From: CAVSQX01 sp963730225
Lineage (GTDB): Bacteria > Planctomycetota > Phycisphaerae > Tepidisphaerales > Tepidisphaeraceae
Length of the DNA stretch: 64,000 nt
Direction: 5' to 3'
Assembly: GCA_963730225.1 (NCBI GenBank)
Contig: CAVSQX010000002.1
Coordinates: 496,001 to 560,000 of the forward strand
Of this stretch, positions 1-8,409 are shown in pieces. Within the stretch, counting starts at the first letter, position 1; each line of letters opens with the position of its first letter. Under the pieces are notes generated by a model. The model had not been told where the DNA came from. It searched no databases and saw nothing but the letters and a program-made list of their open reading frames with translations. The position numbers and the translations under genes were made by a program.

Positions 1-412
1 CGGCCTGCACCGGCTCGTGCAGCAAACCCAGCGCATCGGAGAAAAGCTGCTGCGCTTCCCGAAATTTGGGCGTGAATTTTTCCGCCTTGGGAAAATCAAA
101 AAGATTCCAATCCTCCTGTTTTTGCACGATCTTCATCAGCCGAAACCGGGCCAGTTCGACGTTAAGATTGTACGGCTGCGGCCTTGAGACCAGGCGGGTG
201 GTTTCCAGAAAATAGCAGCCCAGCGGCCCCACATCCCACAGCAATCCGACGCCGATGGGCTGTTCATCGGGACGGCTCACGTGCAGCAGTCCATCCTCGA
301 AAAAAATGTCCGCCTGCACCGGCAGGCTTTCGGGCCCCATGGCCACGGCGCCGACAGGTGTGAAGTTGGTCAACCGTTGACCATCGCGATAAATCTCGAA
401 ACTTATGGGCAT
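1..412 (-). CDS. N-terminus of a GH10-like planctomycete protein (truncated by window edge)
   Basis: The minus-strand frame opens with ATG at 412 (MPISFEIYRDGQRLTNF) and runs off the window edge, giving about 137 residues. The visible part is a beta-rich N-terminal region followed by a helical stretch containing NVELARFRLMKIVQKQEDW and NLFDFPKAEKF. I recall this arrangement from the N-terminal domain of planctomycete proteins annotated as endo-1,4-beta-xylanase (GH10). The catalytic domain would lie outside the window, so the enzyme activity cannot be confirmed here. No signal peptide is visible. Between this start and the next gene lies a short purine-rich repeat of the 'ggcacgaagg' type. 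Confidence 0.5.
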   Translation of the reverse strand, partial: MPISFEIYRDGQRLTNFTPVGAVAMGPESLPVQADIFFEDGLLHVSRPDEQPIGVGLLWDVGPLGCYFLETTRLVSRPQPYNLNVELARFRLMKIVQKQEDWNLFDFPKAEKFTPKFREAQQLFSDALGLLHEPVQA

Positions 413-441
413 AGGGTTCGCAGGGCGAATCTTAACAAAGT

Positions 442-500
442 GAAGGCGGGGAGGTAAGAAGGGGAGGGCACGCAGGCACGAAGTCACGGAGGCGCGAAGG
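442..500. repeat. Word-type repeat, 'ggcacgaagg' family
   Basis: This is a stretch of near-repeats of a 9-10 base word (gggcacgcaggcacgaag, then tcacggaggcgcgaagg). It lies between the divergent GH10-like and PAP2 genes. The same words recur at 8325, 37300, 39981 and inside lysS at 40991. Here only the one-strand sense arm is seen, without a clear opposite arm. Confidence 0.6.
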
Positions 501-509
501 AATGATAGA

Positions 510-1082
510 ATGGCAGAAATAAATTGGATCGTTCCCGCGTGGCTGGCGGGGGCTTGCGCCGTGATGATTTTGGTCGAGAAGGCGGGGGCGCCCACGACTT
601 TGGTTTTGAATTTCAAAGGCGACGTGAAGCGCGAGACGCGCTGGCTGGCCCAATACGGCCAGGCCGTTTGCACCCTCGTGGCGGCTTGGTTGATTTTCCA
701 GCTCGATCCGGGCCGGCGACGCTGGATCGCGCCGCTGCTGGTGGCCACGTTTGGAGCGTCGATCGTGGCCGCCATCATCAAACGTCTCTTCGGACGCGTG
801 CGGCCAAATCGGGAAAATGCCGGAAAATTTATGGGCCCGACATGGCGGCATTCGAATTTCCGTGAGAGCTTTCCATCGAGCCACAGCGCCGCGGCCATGG
901 CACTGTCGGGCGTTCTGGCCATCGCCTATCCGCGCGGAGCGATCATCTTCTGGACCTTGGCGCTGCTGTGCGCCGCGCTGCGATATGTGCTGGATGCTCA
1001 TTGGCTCAGCGATGTGCTGGGAGGATTGGCTCTGGGGTACGCGGCGGCGCAGTTGACGGTCCATGCGTTTGGAATGGGATGA
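510..1082 (+). CDS. PAP2-family membrane phosphatase
   Basis: This 190-residue integral membrane protein has the three phosphatase signatures of the PAP2 (type 2 phosphatidic acid phosphatase) family. K91-x6-RP is seen as KRLFGRVRP, the second motif is PSSH at 122-125 (a PSGH variant), and R158-x5-H164-x3-D168 carries the third. Members remove phosphate from lipid phosphates such as phosphatidate or undecaprenyl diphosphate at the membrane face. The exact lipid substrate cannot be told from sequence. Hydrophobic segments lie around 8-24, 50-64, 72-90, 127-158 and 166-186. The stop overlaps the start of the next gene (ATGA at 1079-1082), so the two are probably co-translated. Confidence 0.87.
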   Translation: MAEINWIVPAWLAGACAVMILVEKAGAPTTLVLNFKGDVKRETRWLAQYGQAVCTLVAAWLIFQLDPGRRRWIAPLLVATFGASIVAAIIKRLFGRVRPNRENAGKFMGPTWRHSNFRESFPSSHSAAAMALSGVLAIAYPRGAIIFWTLALLCAALRYVLDAHWLSDVLGGLALGYAAAQLTVHAFGMG

Positions 1083-1717
1083 TTTGGAAATGGTCCACCG
1101 TGGCGGATCGAATCGCCGACGTGCTGCGCGACGCCGAAGCGCAGCTGCGGTTGGAGCAGGCGGTGTACGGATTGGACGCGCGGGATGAAATGCAATTGCA
1201 GTCGCTGCTCGCCGACGGGTTGCGGAAATGGTACGAGGTGGCGCGGGAGGCGCATTATCCATCAAGCTTGGGGGCGAAGCTGACGCATCGGCAGCGATGC
1301 GATCTGGTGCTGACGCCCGCCGGCCGGCCGCTGCGGATCGATTCCGCCCCGCCAACCCTGTTTGATCCACCCGATATCGCCGAGCCGGGCCAGGGGCTGT
1401 GGCTGGAAGTCAAGACGGCGTTTCAGTTCCGTGAAGGGGGCGTCATTCACGGCGGATACGGAGCGCAGTGGCGGCAGGCGGTTATTTCCGATTTGCGAAA
1501 AATGGAAAGCGAGCCCGCCATCCGCCGGGCGGGGCTGGTGCTGATCGTTTTCAACGAGTCGGCGGAAATCCTGGAAAAAGATTTGGCGCTTTTCGAAGCG
1601 TCACTGGCGGAAAAGGAAGTTTTGGCCGGCCAGGGATTGGTCCGAAGCATTCCAATTCTCGATCGGATCGGTCATCGCCTCTGCACGGCGGCATTTTGGC
1701 CGACTTTGCACCGCTGA
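1079..1717 (+). CDS. Hypothetical protein with PD-(D/E)XK-like nuclease pattern
   Basis: This is a soluble 212-residue protein. The start was chosen at ATG 1079 because it overlaps the PAP2 stop by ATGA. I do not recognise a named family. Residues 72-113 hold an Asp in a hydrophobic strand (CDLVL, D75) followed about 35 residues later by a strand with E-x-K (LWLEVKT, E110 and K112). A helix with Q130, Q133 and D138 follows. This spacing is typical of the PD-(D/E)XK nuclease core. The activity is an inference from three residues and the strand pattern only. Coupling to a lipid phosphatase gives no obvious functional clue. Confidence 0.6.
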   Translation: MIWKWSTVADRIADVLRDAEAQLRLEQAVYGLDARDEMQLQSLLADGLRKWYEVAREAHYPSSLGAKLTHRQRCDLVLTPAGRPLRIDSAPPTLFDPPDIAEPGQGLWLEVKTAFQFREGGVIHGGYGAQWRQAVISDLRKMESEPAIRRAGLVLIVFNESAEILEKDLALFEASLAEKEVLAGQGLVRSIPILDRIGHRLCTAAFWPTLHR

Positions 1718-1809
1718 ATGGCCCCAAATTGCGTCCCTGAACCACGGCACGCGGATTGCATGATCTTCATGCGGGGGGATTGAAAGAAAAACGCCGAAAG
1801 GAGCCGGTT

Positions 1810-2028
1810 ATGCTTACCACGCTCGCAATTGGATCGTTGTTGGCCCAGGCCATGCCCGGCGGATTGATTTCGCTGGCGATCTTCTTTTTTCTCATCGCGA
1901 TCCTCGCCTACGTGCTTGGCGCCCGCGGCGTTGCGGGGATGAGCGCGGGAATCGGGCGGACGCTTTTGTTCGTCTTCCTGGTGCTGTTTCTGGTCACCGT
2001 GATCATGAGCTTCGTTCACACGACGTAA
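1810..2028 (+). CDS. DUF1328 small membrane protein
   Basis: This 72-residue protein has two hydrophobic helices, around 18-38 and 48-70, separated by GARGVAGMSAGIG. That matches the DUF1328 (YtjA-like) pattern of a short two-helix inner-membrane protein of unknown role. The start at 1810 is supported by a strong ribosome-binding site (AAAGGAG, 1797-1803) with six bases of spacing. An upstream in-frame extension has no such site. A strong intrinsic terminator follows, so it is likely a monocistronic unit. Confidence 0.82.
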   Translation: MLTTLAIGSLLAQAMPGGLISLAIFFFLIAILAYVLGARGVAGMSAGIGRTLLFVFLVLFLVTVIMSFVHTT

Positions 2029-2054
2029 CGGGCGGTTGAGAGATTAGCGCAGTC

Positions 2055-2103
2055 ACCAGCCGGCGCGCCAAACCCCTTCGCGCGACGGCTGGTCTTTTTT
2101 TTT
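2055..2103 (+). terminator. Rho-independent terminator after the DUF1328 gene
   Basis: The stem ACCAGCCG (2055-2062) pairs with CGGCTGGT (2086-2093), and an inner GCGCG/CGCGC pairing extends it. A run of nine T follows at 2095-2103. Confidence 0.85.
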
Positions 2104-2130
2104 CCCCCGCAGCGTCAATAGTAACGGGCG

Positions 2131-3906
2131 ATGCCGACCCAGCGATCGGAAAAGCTGCGGACCATCTCGCTGGTCGCGCTCGTGATCGTCTCCTACCTGC
2201 CGGCCCTGCACGGCGGATTCATCTGGGACGACGATGTCTACGTCGAACACAACCAGGCCCTCCGGAGTGCCGCAGGATTGTGGCGAATCTGGACCGATCC
2301 ATCCGCCACCCCGCAGTACTATCCGCTCACGCACACGACATTCTGGATCGAATACCACCTCTGGGGCGCCAGCTCCGCGGTTGGATATCACATCGACAAC
2401 GTGCTTCTGCACGCCCTGGGCGCGGTTCTGCTGATGCGGCTGCTGAAGCGCTTGGCCGTTCCCCGGCCGTGGCTGATCGCGGCGATCTTCGCCGTGCATC
2501 CGATCAACGTGGAATCCGTCGCGTGGATCACCGAGCGGAAAAATGTTCTCTCCGGCGTCTTTTATTTCCTGGCGTTTGGCACCTGGATGAAATACGAGGA
2601 TGGAGGATGGAGGATGGAGGGTGGCAGGAAAACGGAGGATGGAGGATGGAGGATGAAGGATGGCAAAGAATTTTCCCCGCCATCCTCCATTCTCCATCTT
2701 CTATCCTCGTTCCTCTTCTTCCTACTCGCTCTTTTCAGCAAGACCGTCACCGCCACGCTCCCCGCGGCGATGCTGCTGGTGATCTGGTGGAAGCGCGGAA
2801 AAATTCGCCTGAAGGATGTGCTGCCGTTGCTGCCGTTCTTCGCCGCCGGCATCGCAATGGCAGCCGTCACCGGACATCTCGAGCAGGCGCAGGTCGGCGC
2901 TCATGGAACCGAATGGATGCTGACGCCGGCCGATCGGATCACCGTCGCCGGCCGGGCGATCTGGTTCTACGCGGAAAAACTGGCGTGGCCCAGACATCTG
3001 TCTTTCATCTATCCGCGCTGGAATCCGCCATTATCCTGGGCTTGGCCCGCGGCGGTGATCGCTGTCATTGCGGCGCTGTGGCTGCTGCGAAATCGCCTCG
3101 GCCGCGGACCGCTGACGGCCGTTCTGTTTTTCGTCGGTACGCTGACGCCCGCACTGGGATTCGTCAATGTCTATCCGATGCGATATTCGTTCGTCGCCGA
3201 TCATTTCCAATACCTCGCCGGCATCGGTTTGATCGCTCTGTTCGTCGGCGCACTGAATCCATTCCTGCGCTGGCCCATCGCCGCATTGATCCTGGCGATT
3301 CTGGCCACCCTCACCTTTCACCGCCAATTCGTCTACCATGACCGGGAGACTCTCTGGCGCGACACGATTGCCAAGAATCCGAATTCCTGGATGGCCCACA
3401 CCAACCTCGGCCACGCCCTGCACGCCCGCGCCGACGATGCCGATGCGGAGGTGGAGTATCGGCTTGCCCTGCGCCTCGACCCGAACGTTCCCGACACTCA
3501 TCTGAATGTCGCCATCGCCGACGCGATCCACGGCGATCTGGATGGAACGATCCGGGAATGTCAGGAGGCCGTGGCGATCGACGCGGATTTTGCGCCCGGC
3601 TACGCCAACATGGCCAAGGCGTATCGTCAGCAGGGAAAAATTTCCGAAGCGGCGGCGGCGGCCGAGAAGGCGGTGCGCTGCGGGCCGGGGTTTGCGCTGG
3701 GGCATTTGGAATGGGGCCGGGCGCTGCAAATGCAGGGGAATTCTGCCCGGGCGGCCGACGAGCTGGCGGCGGGATTGGCGATAGATCCCAGCGACGTGCA
3801 GGCCCGCATGCTGCTGGCTGACTGCCTGGAAAAAATGGGGCGGCACGGCGAGGCGATTCAGCAATATCAGCGGGCGATGGAATCAGGAGCGTATCCGAAG
3901 AACTGA
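2131..3906 (+). CDS. Polytopic membrane protein with C-terminal TPRs (TMTC-like)
   Basis: This 591-residue protein has about ten membrane helices in the first 400 residues and a soluble TPR tail (about 415-590). The WDDDVYV loop after the first helix and the FAVHPINVESVAWITERKN segment resemble TMTC-type/GT-C mannosyltransferase-like proteins. These families use an acidic first loop to transfer sugar from a lipid carrier outside the membrane. Substrate and activity are inferred. TPR units are visible from NSWMAHTNLGHALHARADD onward. Residues of about 155-193 (EDGGWRM repeats to PPSSILHL) are low-complexity, absent from the expected fold and encoded by a DNA repeat inserted in frame between two membrane segments. 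Confidence 0.72.
   Translation: MPTQRSEKLRTISLVALVIVSYLPALHGGFIWDDDVYVEHNQALRSAAGLWRIWTDPSATPQYYPLTHTTFWIEYHLWGASSAVGYHIDNVLLHALGAVLLMRLLKRLAVPRPWLIAAIFAVHPINVESVAWITERKNVLSGVFYFLAFGTWMKYEDGGWRMEGGRKTEDGGWRMKDGKEFSPPSSILHLLSSFLFFLLALFSKTVTATLPAAMLLVIWWKRGKIRLKDVLPLLPFFAAGIAMAAVTGHLEQAQVGAHGTEWMLTPADRITVAGRAIWFYAEKLAWPRHLSFIYPRWNPPLSWAWPAAVIAVIAALWLLRNRLGRGPLTAVLFFVGTLTPALGFVNVYPMRYSFVADHFQYLAGIGLIALFVGALNPFLRWPIAALILAILATLTFHRQFVYHDRETLWRDTIAKNPNSWMAHTNLGHALHARADDADAEVEYRLALRLDPNVPDTHLNVAIADAIHGDLDGTIRECQEAVAIDADFAPGYANMAKAYRQQGKISEAAAAAEKAVRCGPGFALGHLEWGRALQMQGNSARAADELAAGLAIDPSDVQARMLLADCLEKMGRHGEAIQQYQRAMESGAYPKN
2595..2713. repeat. In-frame 'gaggatggaggatgg' inverted repeat inside a coding sequence
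   Basis: The left arm (2595-2666) is made of repeated GGATGGAGGATGG words. The right arm (2679-2713) carries their complement (CATCCTCCATTCTCCATC). The whole block is a multiple of three without stops, and encodes about 40 residues in the membrane protein at 2131-3906. Confidence 0.8.
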
Positions 3907-3975
3907 TGACCCACGACGACGCCATTTTCACTCTCAATCAAGGCGCGAGTCCGAATTGGCCGAGAACAATACTGC

Positions 3976-4776
3976 TCAGTCGAGGCTCCTGAGGAACGCG
4001 TCGAACTGGTCATCTTTGATTTTGACCGTGTGTTTTTCCTCCGGATACGCGCCGCTGCGGACATCGGCGCACAGCGCTTTGAAGGCTTCGATTCGCATGC
4101 GTTGAATGCGAGCTTCTTCTTCGCCGATTTTCGCATACACCTTGGCGTGACGCGGGATGTGCCCGGCATTGGTGCCGAGCACGTCGGTGGCGAAGAGGTA
4201 TTGAATCGTGCCGCAGGTGGGGCCGCCGCTGCCCATGGAGATGAGGATCAGTTTGTCCAATCGGCGATTGATTTCCGCGGCCACTTGCGCGGGGACAACT
4301 TCAATCTCCACGCCGATCGCCCCGGCATCCTGATACGCCTTGGCGTGATCGTAAACCTTGCGGGCTTCGTCGGCGGTTTTGCCGACGGCGCGGGCTTTGC
4401 CGAACCAGGTGGAACGATACGGAATGAATCCGATGTGTCCGACCACCGGAATGGATTCGCGGGCCATCACCTCGACGACTTTCGTGCTCATGGCGGAATA
4501 AACCGCGTCGGCGCCCATGTTCATCAGTTCAAACGCCGCGCCCACCGCCTGATCGGCGCCACACACCTGCGGCAGATTGACATTGTGGGCGGCGACGATG
4601 AACACATCGGGAACCGCCGGGCGGATCACCGGAAGATCCTCCTTCATGCACATGATGATCTCCACGCCCGCCTCGGCACAGGCGATTGCCTCGCGCAGGT
4701 CGCTGGTGCGAATTTCGGTGAAGGTGTGGCCGTGCTTCTTGGCTTCAAAGAGATCGTGAATGGTCAATTTGGGCAT
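3976..4776 (-). CDS. Divergent PanB (ketopantoate hydroxymethyltransferase) homologue
   Basis: This 266-residue TIM-barrel protein belongs to the PEP/ketopantoate hydroxymethyltransferase superfamily. The IPVVGHIGFIP segment, the VEIEVVPAQVA strand (catalytic-glutamate region) and the terminal VRSGAYPEEKHT all align with PanB, which makes ketopantoate for coenzyme A. The early PanB signature (GDSLG with a metal-binding Asp) is replaced by CMKEDLPVI, and the later HDLLG by ATDVLG. It may therefore be a paralogue with a changed substrate. Start: ATG at 4776 is preferred over the upstream TTG at 4803. Its 3' end faces the TPR membrane protein gene. Confidence 0.7.
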   Translation of the reverse strand: MPKLTIHDLFEAKKHGHTFTEIRTSDLREAIACAEAGVEIIMCMKEDLPVIRPAVPDVFIVAAHNVNLPQVCGADQAVGAAFELMNMGADAVYSAMSTKVVEVMARESIPVVGHIGFIPYRSTWFGKARAVGKTADEARKVYDHAKAYQDAGAIGVEIEVVPAQVAAEINRRLDKLILISMGSGGPTCGTIQYLFATDVLGTNAGHIPRHAKVYAKIGEEEARIQRMRIEAFKALCADVRSGAYPEEKHTVKIKDDQFDAFLRSLD

Positions 4777-4852
4777 GGCTGATCTTTTTACCGTAAGGAA
4801 CAACCAAAGTGTAAACAGGCTTTCGTGTCGAGGTTGGACGTGGAGGGATTGG

Positions 4853-6550
4853 TTATTCTGGAGGGGCTGTAAGCGCGCCGGCGCGTTGAGCGAGGGATTG
4901 GGCGCGCTCCTGTGCCTGATGAAGCGGCTCGAGCAGATCGTCGAGCCAACGCACCGCCTGGGCGGTGAGGCTCAGATCGGAAGCGTCGGATTTCCATCGC
5001 CGGGCGAACCGCGCGATTCGCCGATGGGTGTCCCAGCGAAGGATGATCCAGAGCAGGAAAAAATACGCCGCCAGAAACGTGAGGTTTTGCAGCAGGGCGT
5101 TGACGCTGAAGATTCTCACGATCAGCAGCAGAATGTCGTGGGTGGAATGCGTCGGGCCGTCGATCAGAACGGTTTGTGCGATCGGCTGAAGAAACGGGAA
5201 CCACACCAGAGCGCCGATCGTCAGCAGCCAGCGGAACGGCGCGCCGAGGAACGCGAATCGGCCGACGGCACGCTGGCGAATCAAATCGCGCTGGCGGGAA
5301 ACGGTTTCGACCAGCGCGGCGCGAAGCTGGAGGATAGCCAGATCGGCGGCCATCGGCTCCCACAGTTTTCGATCGCGGTACAGCTCGCTGATCTGCGGAT
5401 TCGCCTGCTGAAGCTGGGCGAAAGCCCCGCGCAGCAGATTTGCCAGCGGCACACCGCCGGATTGGAGATGCGCCTGCACCAGGGCCTCGGCATCGGGCAG
5501 CGACGCGCTGCGCGTCACGCCGACGTTGCGGCGAACGACGGCCAGGATCGGCGACATCAGCGTTTGGATCAGATTCACCATCGGCCAGCGGGCGACCCGC
5601 GCGGAAAGAAATTCATCGGTGAGCGCGAATCGGCTGGCCGGATCGTCGGCCAGCGCCGGCAGCGCCTGTTCCAGCAGCGGGACGCCGACGCGATCGGAGA
5701 GAGTTTCCTGCGCCAGTTGCAGCAGCCGACCGAGCCGATCCGCCCGGCCGGTCAGATCCTGCGAATCTAGCCAATCGGCCAGCGACCGATCCTGCTGTTT
5801 CAACGCCATCTGCTGAGATTGGGCGACGGCATCGGTGGATTTTTCGCGCTGGAGCATCGCCTGTAGCGCCGGCAGATCGAACTCGCCGGGACGAACCGCG
5901 CTGAGCATCCAGACTTTCGGCAAAGGGATTTTCAGCAGCCGGGAGATGCGGCTGGAATAATCGGCTTTCAGTTCATCGATGGCGGCGGGGCTCGAAAGTT
6001 GATCGGTTTTGTTCAGGCAGAAAATGAAATTGGCGGCGGAATTTCCCTGGGCAACCTGGGCGAGCAGATTTTGCGGCGCCTGATCGGCGTACTTTTCGAT
6101 GCTTTGAATCCACAACGGAAAGAGCAGATGCCGCAGGATTTTTCGAGTGATCTGCGCGTGCGCCAGCCACAGGCTGTCGATGTCGGGAAGATCGAGCAGC
6201 ACCTGCCGATTCAGTTGCCCCAGCCGATGGGTGACGATCTGAAATTGGCCCGGAAATTCGCGGTCCAGCAATTGTTTGAGATTGTCGTGCTGCGATTCAT
6301 GAGCGTAGGCGACGATCGTTTCCGTGCCGGGGCCGTATGCGGTGGAAGCGGTGATCGGCTGGCCGATCAGGGCGTTGACCAGTGCGCTCTTGCCGACATC
6401 TTTTCCACCGATCATGCCGACCAGATAAAAATTCCCGTCCGCCAGCGCGTCGCCGGTGAGAATCGGCGCCTGCTCGCTCAGCATCGCCGGCGGGGCCGAG
6501 CCGGTGAAGCCGATCGTGTCGCGGACAAGTTCCTGGAGTTCACTGGTCAT
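4853..6550 (-). CDS. Membrane-anchored P-loop GTPase, second of a tandem pair
   Basis: This 565-residue protein has an N-terminal GTPase domain. The P-loop is GGKDVGKS (about 48-55), the switch strand is LLDLPDID and the G4 motif is NKTD. Two hydrophobic regions near residues 430-500 (LLTIGALVWFPFLQPIAQTV and ILLLIVRIFSVNALL) suggest a membrane hairpin. The G3 motif lacks the usual glycine of DxxG. It starts seven bases after the stop of the related gene upstream (6558-8285), so the two are surely co-transcribed. The layout (GTPase head, long helical stalk, membrane hairpin) recalls bacterial dynamin-like pairs, but I cannot name a characterised relative. Confidence 0.78.
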   Translation of the reverse strand: MTSELQELVRDTIGFTGSAPPAMLSEQAPILTGDALADGNFYLVGMIGGKDVGKSALVNALIGQPITASTAYGPGTETIVAYAHESQHDNLKQLLDREFPGQFQIVTHRLGQLNRQVLLDLPDIDSLWLAHAQITRKILRHLLFPLWIQSIEKYADQAPQNLLAQVAQGNSAANFIFCLNKTDQLSSPAAIDELKADYSSRISRLLKIPLPKVWMLSAVRPGEFDLPALQAMLQREKSTDAVAQSQQMALKQQDRSLADWLDSQDLTGRADRLGRLLQLAQETLSDRVGVPLLEQALPALADDPASRFALTDEFLSARVARWPMVNLIQTLMSPILAVVRRNVGVTRSASLPDAEALVQAHLQSGGVPLANLLRGAFAQLQQANPQISELYRDRKLWEPMAADLAILQLRAALVETVSRQRDLIRQRAVGRFAFLGAPFRWLLTIGALVWFPFLQPIAQTVLIDGPTHSTHDILLLIVRIFSVNALLQNLTFLAAYFFLLWIILRWDTHRRIARFARRWKSDASDLSLTAQAVRWLDDLLEPLHQAQERAQSLAQRAGALTAPPE

Positions 6551-6557
6551 CGAAAAA

Positions 6558-8285
6558 TCATTCCTGCGCCGCCGAGGCCAGTTCGGCAGCCTGCTTCTGC
6601 AATTTGGCCAATTCTGACCGCGGCGGAACCTGCTGATCGAGCCACTGGCACGTCCGGTCGATCTGATCGTGCGCCAGCGCGGCAAATCGCAGGGCGATCT
6701 GGCGGTTGGCCGCGCAGGTTCGGGAGGAGACTTCGTTGCTCAGCCGCTCCGTGATCCACGTCGCCAGGCTGTAGCCGCCCAGCACCATAAGATCAATGTG
6801 GCCGAAAAAGGCGTGATGAGCGACGAGAATCAGCGTGAGCAGATACGGAGCGGCTTCGGACCATTCGGTCAATTTCTTTCCGCCGGGCAAATATTTCAGC
6901 AGCGACTGCAAAATGCGCGTGTCGCGCGGCGTCGCGTTCCAGCGGTTTTGCAGCCAATTCTTCAGATCGGCGATTTCGTCATCGGCAATCTTCCCGGCCG
7001 CCGACGGATCGATCAGCGATTGAGCGTAACCATTGGGGTCGGCGTCGATCTGGCGCACCGCCGACGGGTTGCCGCGCAGCGTGTCGTCGATTCGGCTGCG
7101 GATGAGCGTGAACTGATCGGCCAGCAACGCCGCAAAATCCGGCGGCTCGGCTGATGCCGCGGTGGATTGGGGATTAGCCAGATCGGAAGGAAGATGCCCG
7201 CCCATGACCCAATCCCAGGTGGCCCGCGGAAGCCTGGCCAGCAGCATCGGCATCTGGCGAAGGCGGTCGAGCATCCGCTGCGGGCCGATCAGGTACAAAA
7301 CGCTGCGCTGCTGAAGCCGGCGCTGAAGCTGCTGCGTGATTGGATTCACATCGATCCCAGCCGACGGTGATTCCATCGCTCGCAAATCGGCGATCAGTAA
7401 ATCGCTCTGCCGGCGGGCGTCGAGCAGGGGATTGAGAACCTGATCGGAAAGACGCGCCGAAATATCAGCGGCCCGCCGGCCGTTGCCCTGGCGTCGCAAA
7501 TCGGCATTGATCGGTATCGGCTGAGCGATGGCCTCGCGCAGCGCCAAAAGATTCGCCTGCGGCGGCGGCTCGTACGCGGCATCGTCACGGGGAATGATGA
7601 AGACCTGGGCCTCGGGCCAATCGCGCCCAGCCAGTTGCCGGCGAAAATCCTCCGCGACGGCGGTCTGCTCGCACTTGTTCATCACGAAGAGCGCGGGAAT
7701 CTCGTATCGCCGGGCCAATCGGTAGTACGGAAGCAGTTCGGTCATCTGATATTTTTCCGGCGTGACGACAAACAGCAGCCGCTGACCCCAGCGGAAAGCG
7801 CGCTCGGCCTGTGCGTGATGCGCGGGTTGATCGCCGTCAAGATCGGGCGTGTCGACCAACACCGCCGAAAGCGAAGCATCGGCCAGACGAATCACCAGCA
7901 GGGCGGTGGATTGACCGGCGGTGGGCAAATCGGATGCGGCCGCCGGCAGATGCGGCACGGCGAGCCAATCGGGCGGAATCTCGGCGGTCGAGCCGAGCAC
8001 CGCCAGCGGACCGGCGGTGAACGTGCGCCGGAAGCTGGTGGCCGAGACGTTCGACCCGACCAGGCGGTTCACCAGGGTGCTTTTGCCCGCCCCGGTTCCG
8101 CCGAGAATCACCGTGATGGGCGCGGTTTTTTCCGAAGTGCGAAGGTGGAATCGCATCGCCGCGGCGTCGGAACGCCAGCGCTCAATGGCCGCTACGATCG
8201 GAGAGGTAGGGGCAAGCCGCAGCGTGGGCAGCGCGGCGTCGATTCGCTCGAGAATCGAGGAGAGATTGTCGGAACGCCAGCGCAT
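6558..8285 (-). CDS. P-loop GTPase, first of a tandem pair
   Basis: This 575-residue protein has the P-loop GGTGAGKST (62-70), G3 DTPDLDG, G4 NKCE and a C-terminal hydrophobic patch (LLTLILVAHHAFFGHIDLMVLGG) before a helical tail. The start at ATG 8285 was chosen because upstream in-frame sequence is repeat-derived and lacks coding character. The architecture matches its downstream partner, suggesting duplication and hetero-oligomer formation as seen in bacterial dynamin-like pairs. That role is inference. The upstream gene is the PyrK-like reductase, separated by a hairpin repeat. Confidence 0.78.
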   Translation of the reverse strand: MRWRSDNLSSILERIDAALPTLRLAPTSPIVAAIERWRSDAAAMRFHLRTSEKTAPITVILGGTGAGKSTLVNRLVGSNVSATSFRRTFTAGPLAVLGSTAEIPPDWLAVPHLPAAASDLPTAGQSTALLVIRLADASLSAVLVDTPDLDGDQPAHHAQAERAFRWGQRLLFVVTPEKYQMTELLPYYRLARRYEIPALFVMNKCEQTAVAEDFRRQLAGRDWPEAQVFIIPRDDAAYEPPPQANLLALREAIAQPIPINADLRRQGNGRRAADISARLSDQVLNPLLDARRQSDLLIADLRAMESPSAGIDVNPITQQLQRRLQQRSVLYLIGPQRMLDRLRQMPMLLARLPRATWDWVMGGHLPSDLANPQSTAASAEPPDFAALLADQFTLIRSRIDDTLRGNPSAVRQIDADPNGYAQSLIDPSAAGKIADDEIADLKNWLQNRWNATPRDTRILQSLLKYLPGGKKLTEWSEAAPYLLTLILVAHHAFFGHIDLMVLGGYSLATWITERLSNEVSSRTCAANRQIALRFAALAHDQIDRTCQWLDQQVPPRSELAKLQKQAAELASAAQE

Positions 8286-8324
8286 GGGTCGTATGGGAGT
8301 TCGGATGATAGCGGAAAAGATGAC

Positions 8325-8404
8325 GGGGAAGGCACAAAGGCACGAAGGCACGTAGGCACGAAGGTCGGCAAAAACGGCCGCTGCTCTTTGCCTTCGTGCC
8401 TTTA
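8325..8404. repeat. Inverted word repeat, 'ggcacgaagg' family
   Basis: The left arm carries four near-copies of GGCACGAAGG (8329-8363). The right arm (8386-8404) carries the complement (TTTGCCTTCGTGCCTTTA). Between them sits a small CGGCAAAAACGGCCG segment. The block separates the PyrK-like gene from the GTPase pair and could fold as a transcript hairpin. Confidence 0.75.
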
Positions 8405-8409
8405 CTTGC

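Noticed and set aside
432..1370. 312-residue minus-strand frame opposite PAP2
   Set aside because: It is antisense to a clear PAP2 gene, and its C-terminal part reads through a word repeat.
4760..5770. 336-residue plus-strand frame opposite the second GTPase
   Set aside because: It is a Gln/Arg-rich antisense shadow of a well-supported GTPase with motifs on the minus strand.
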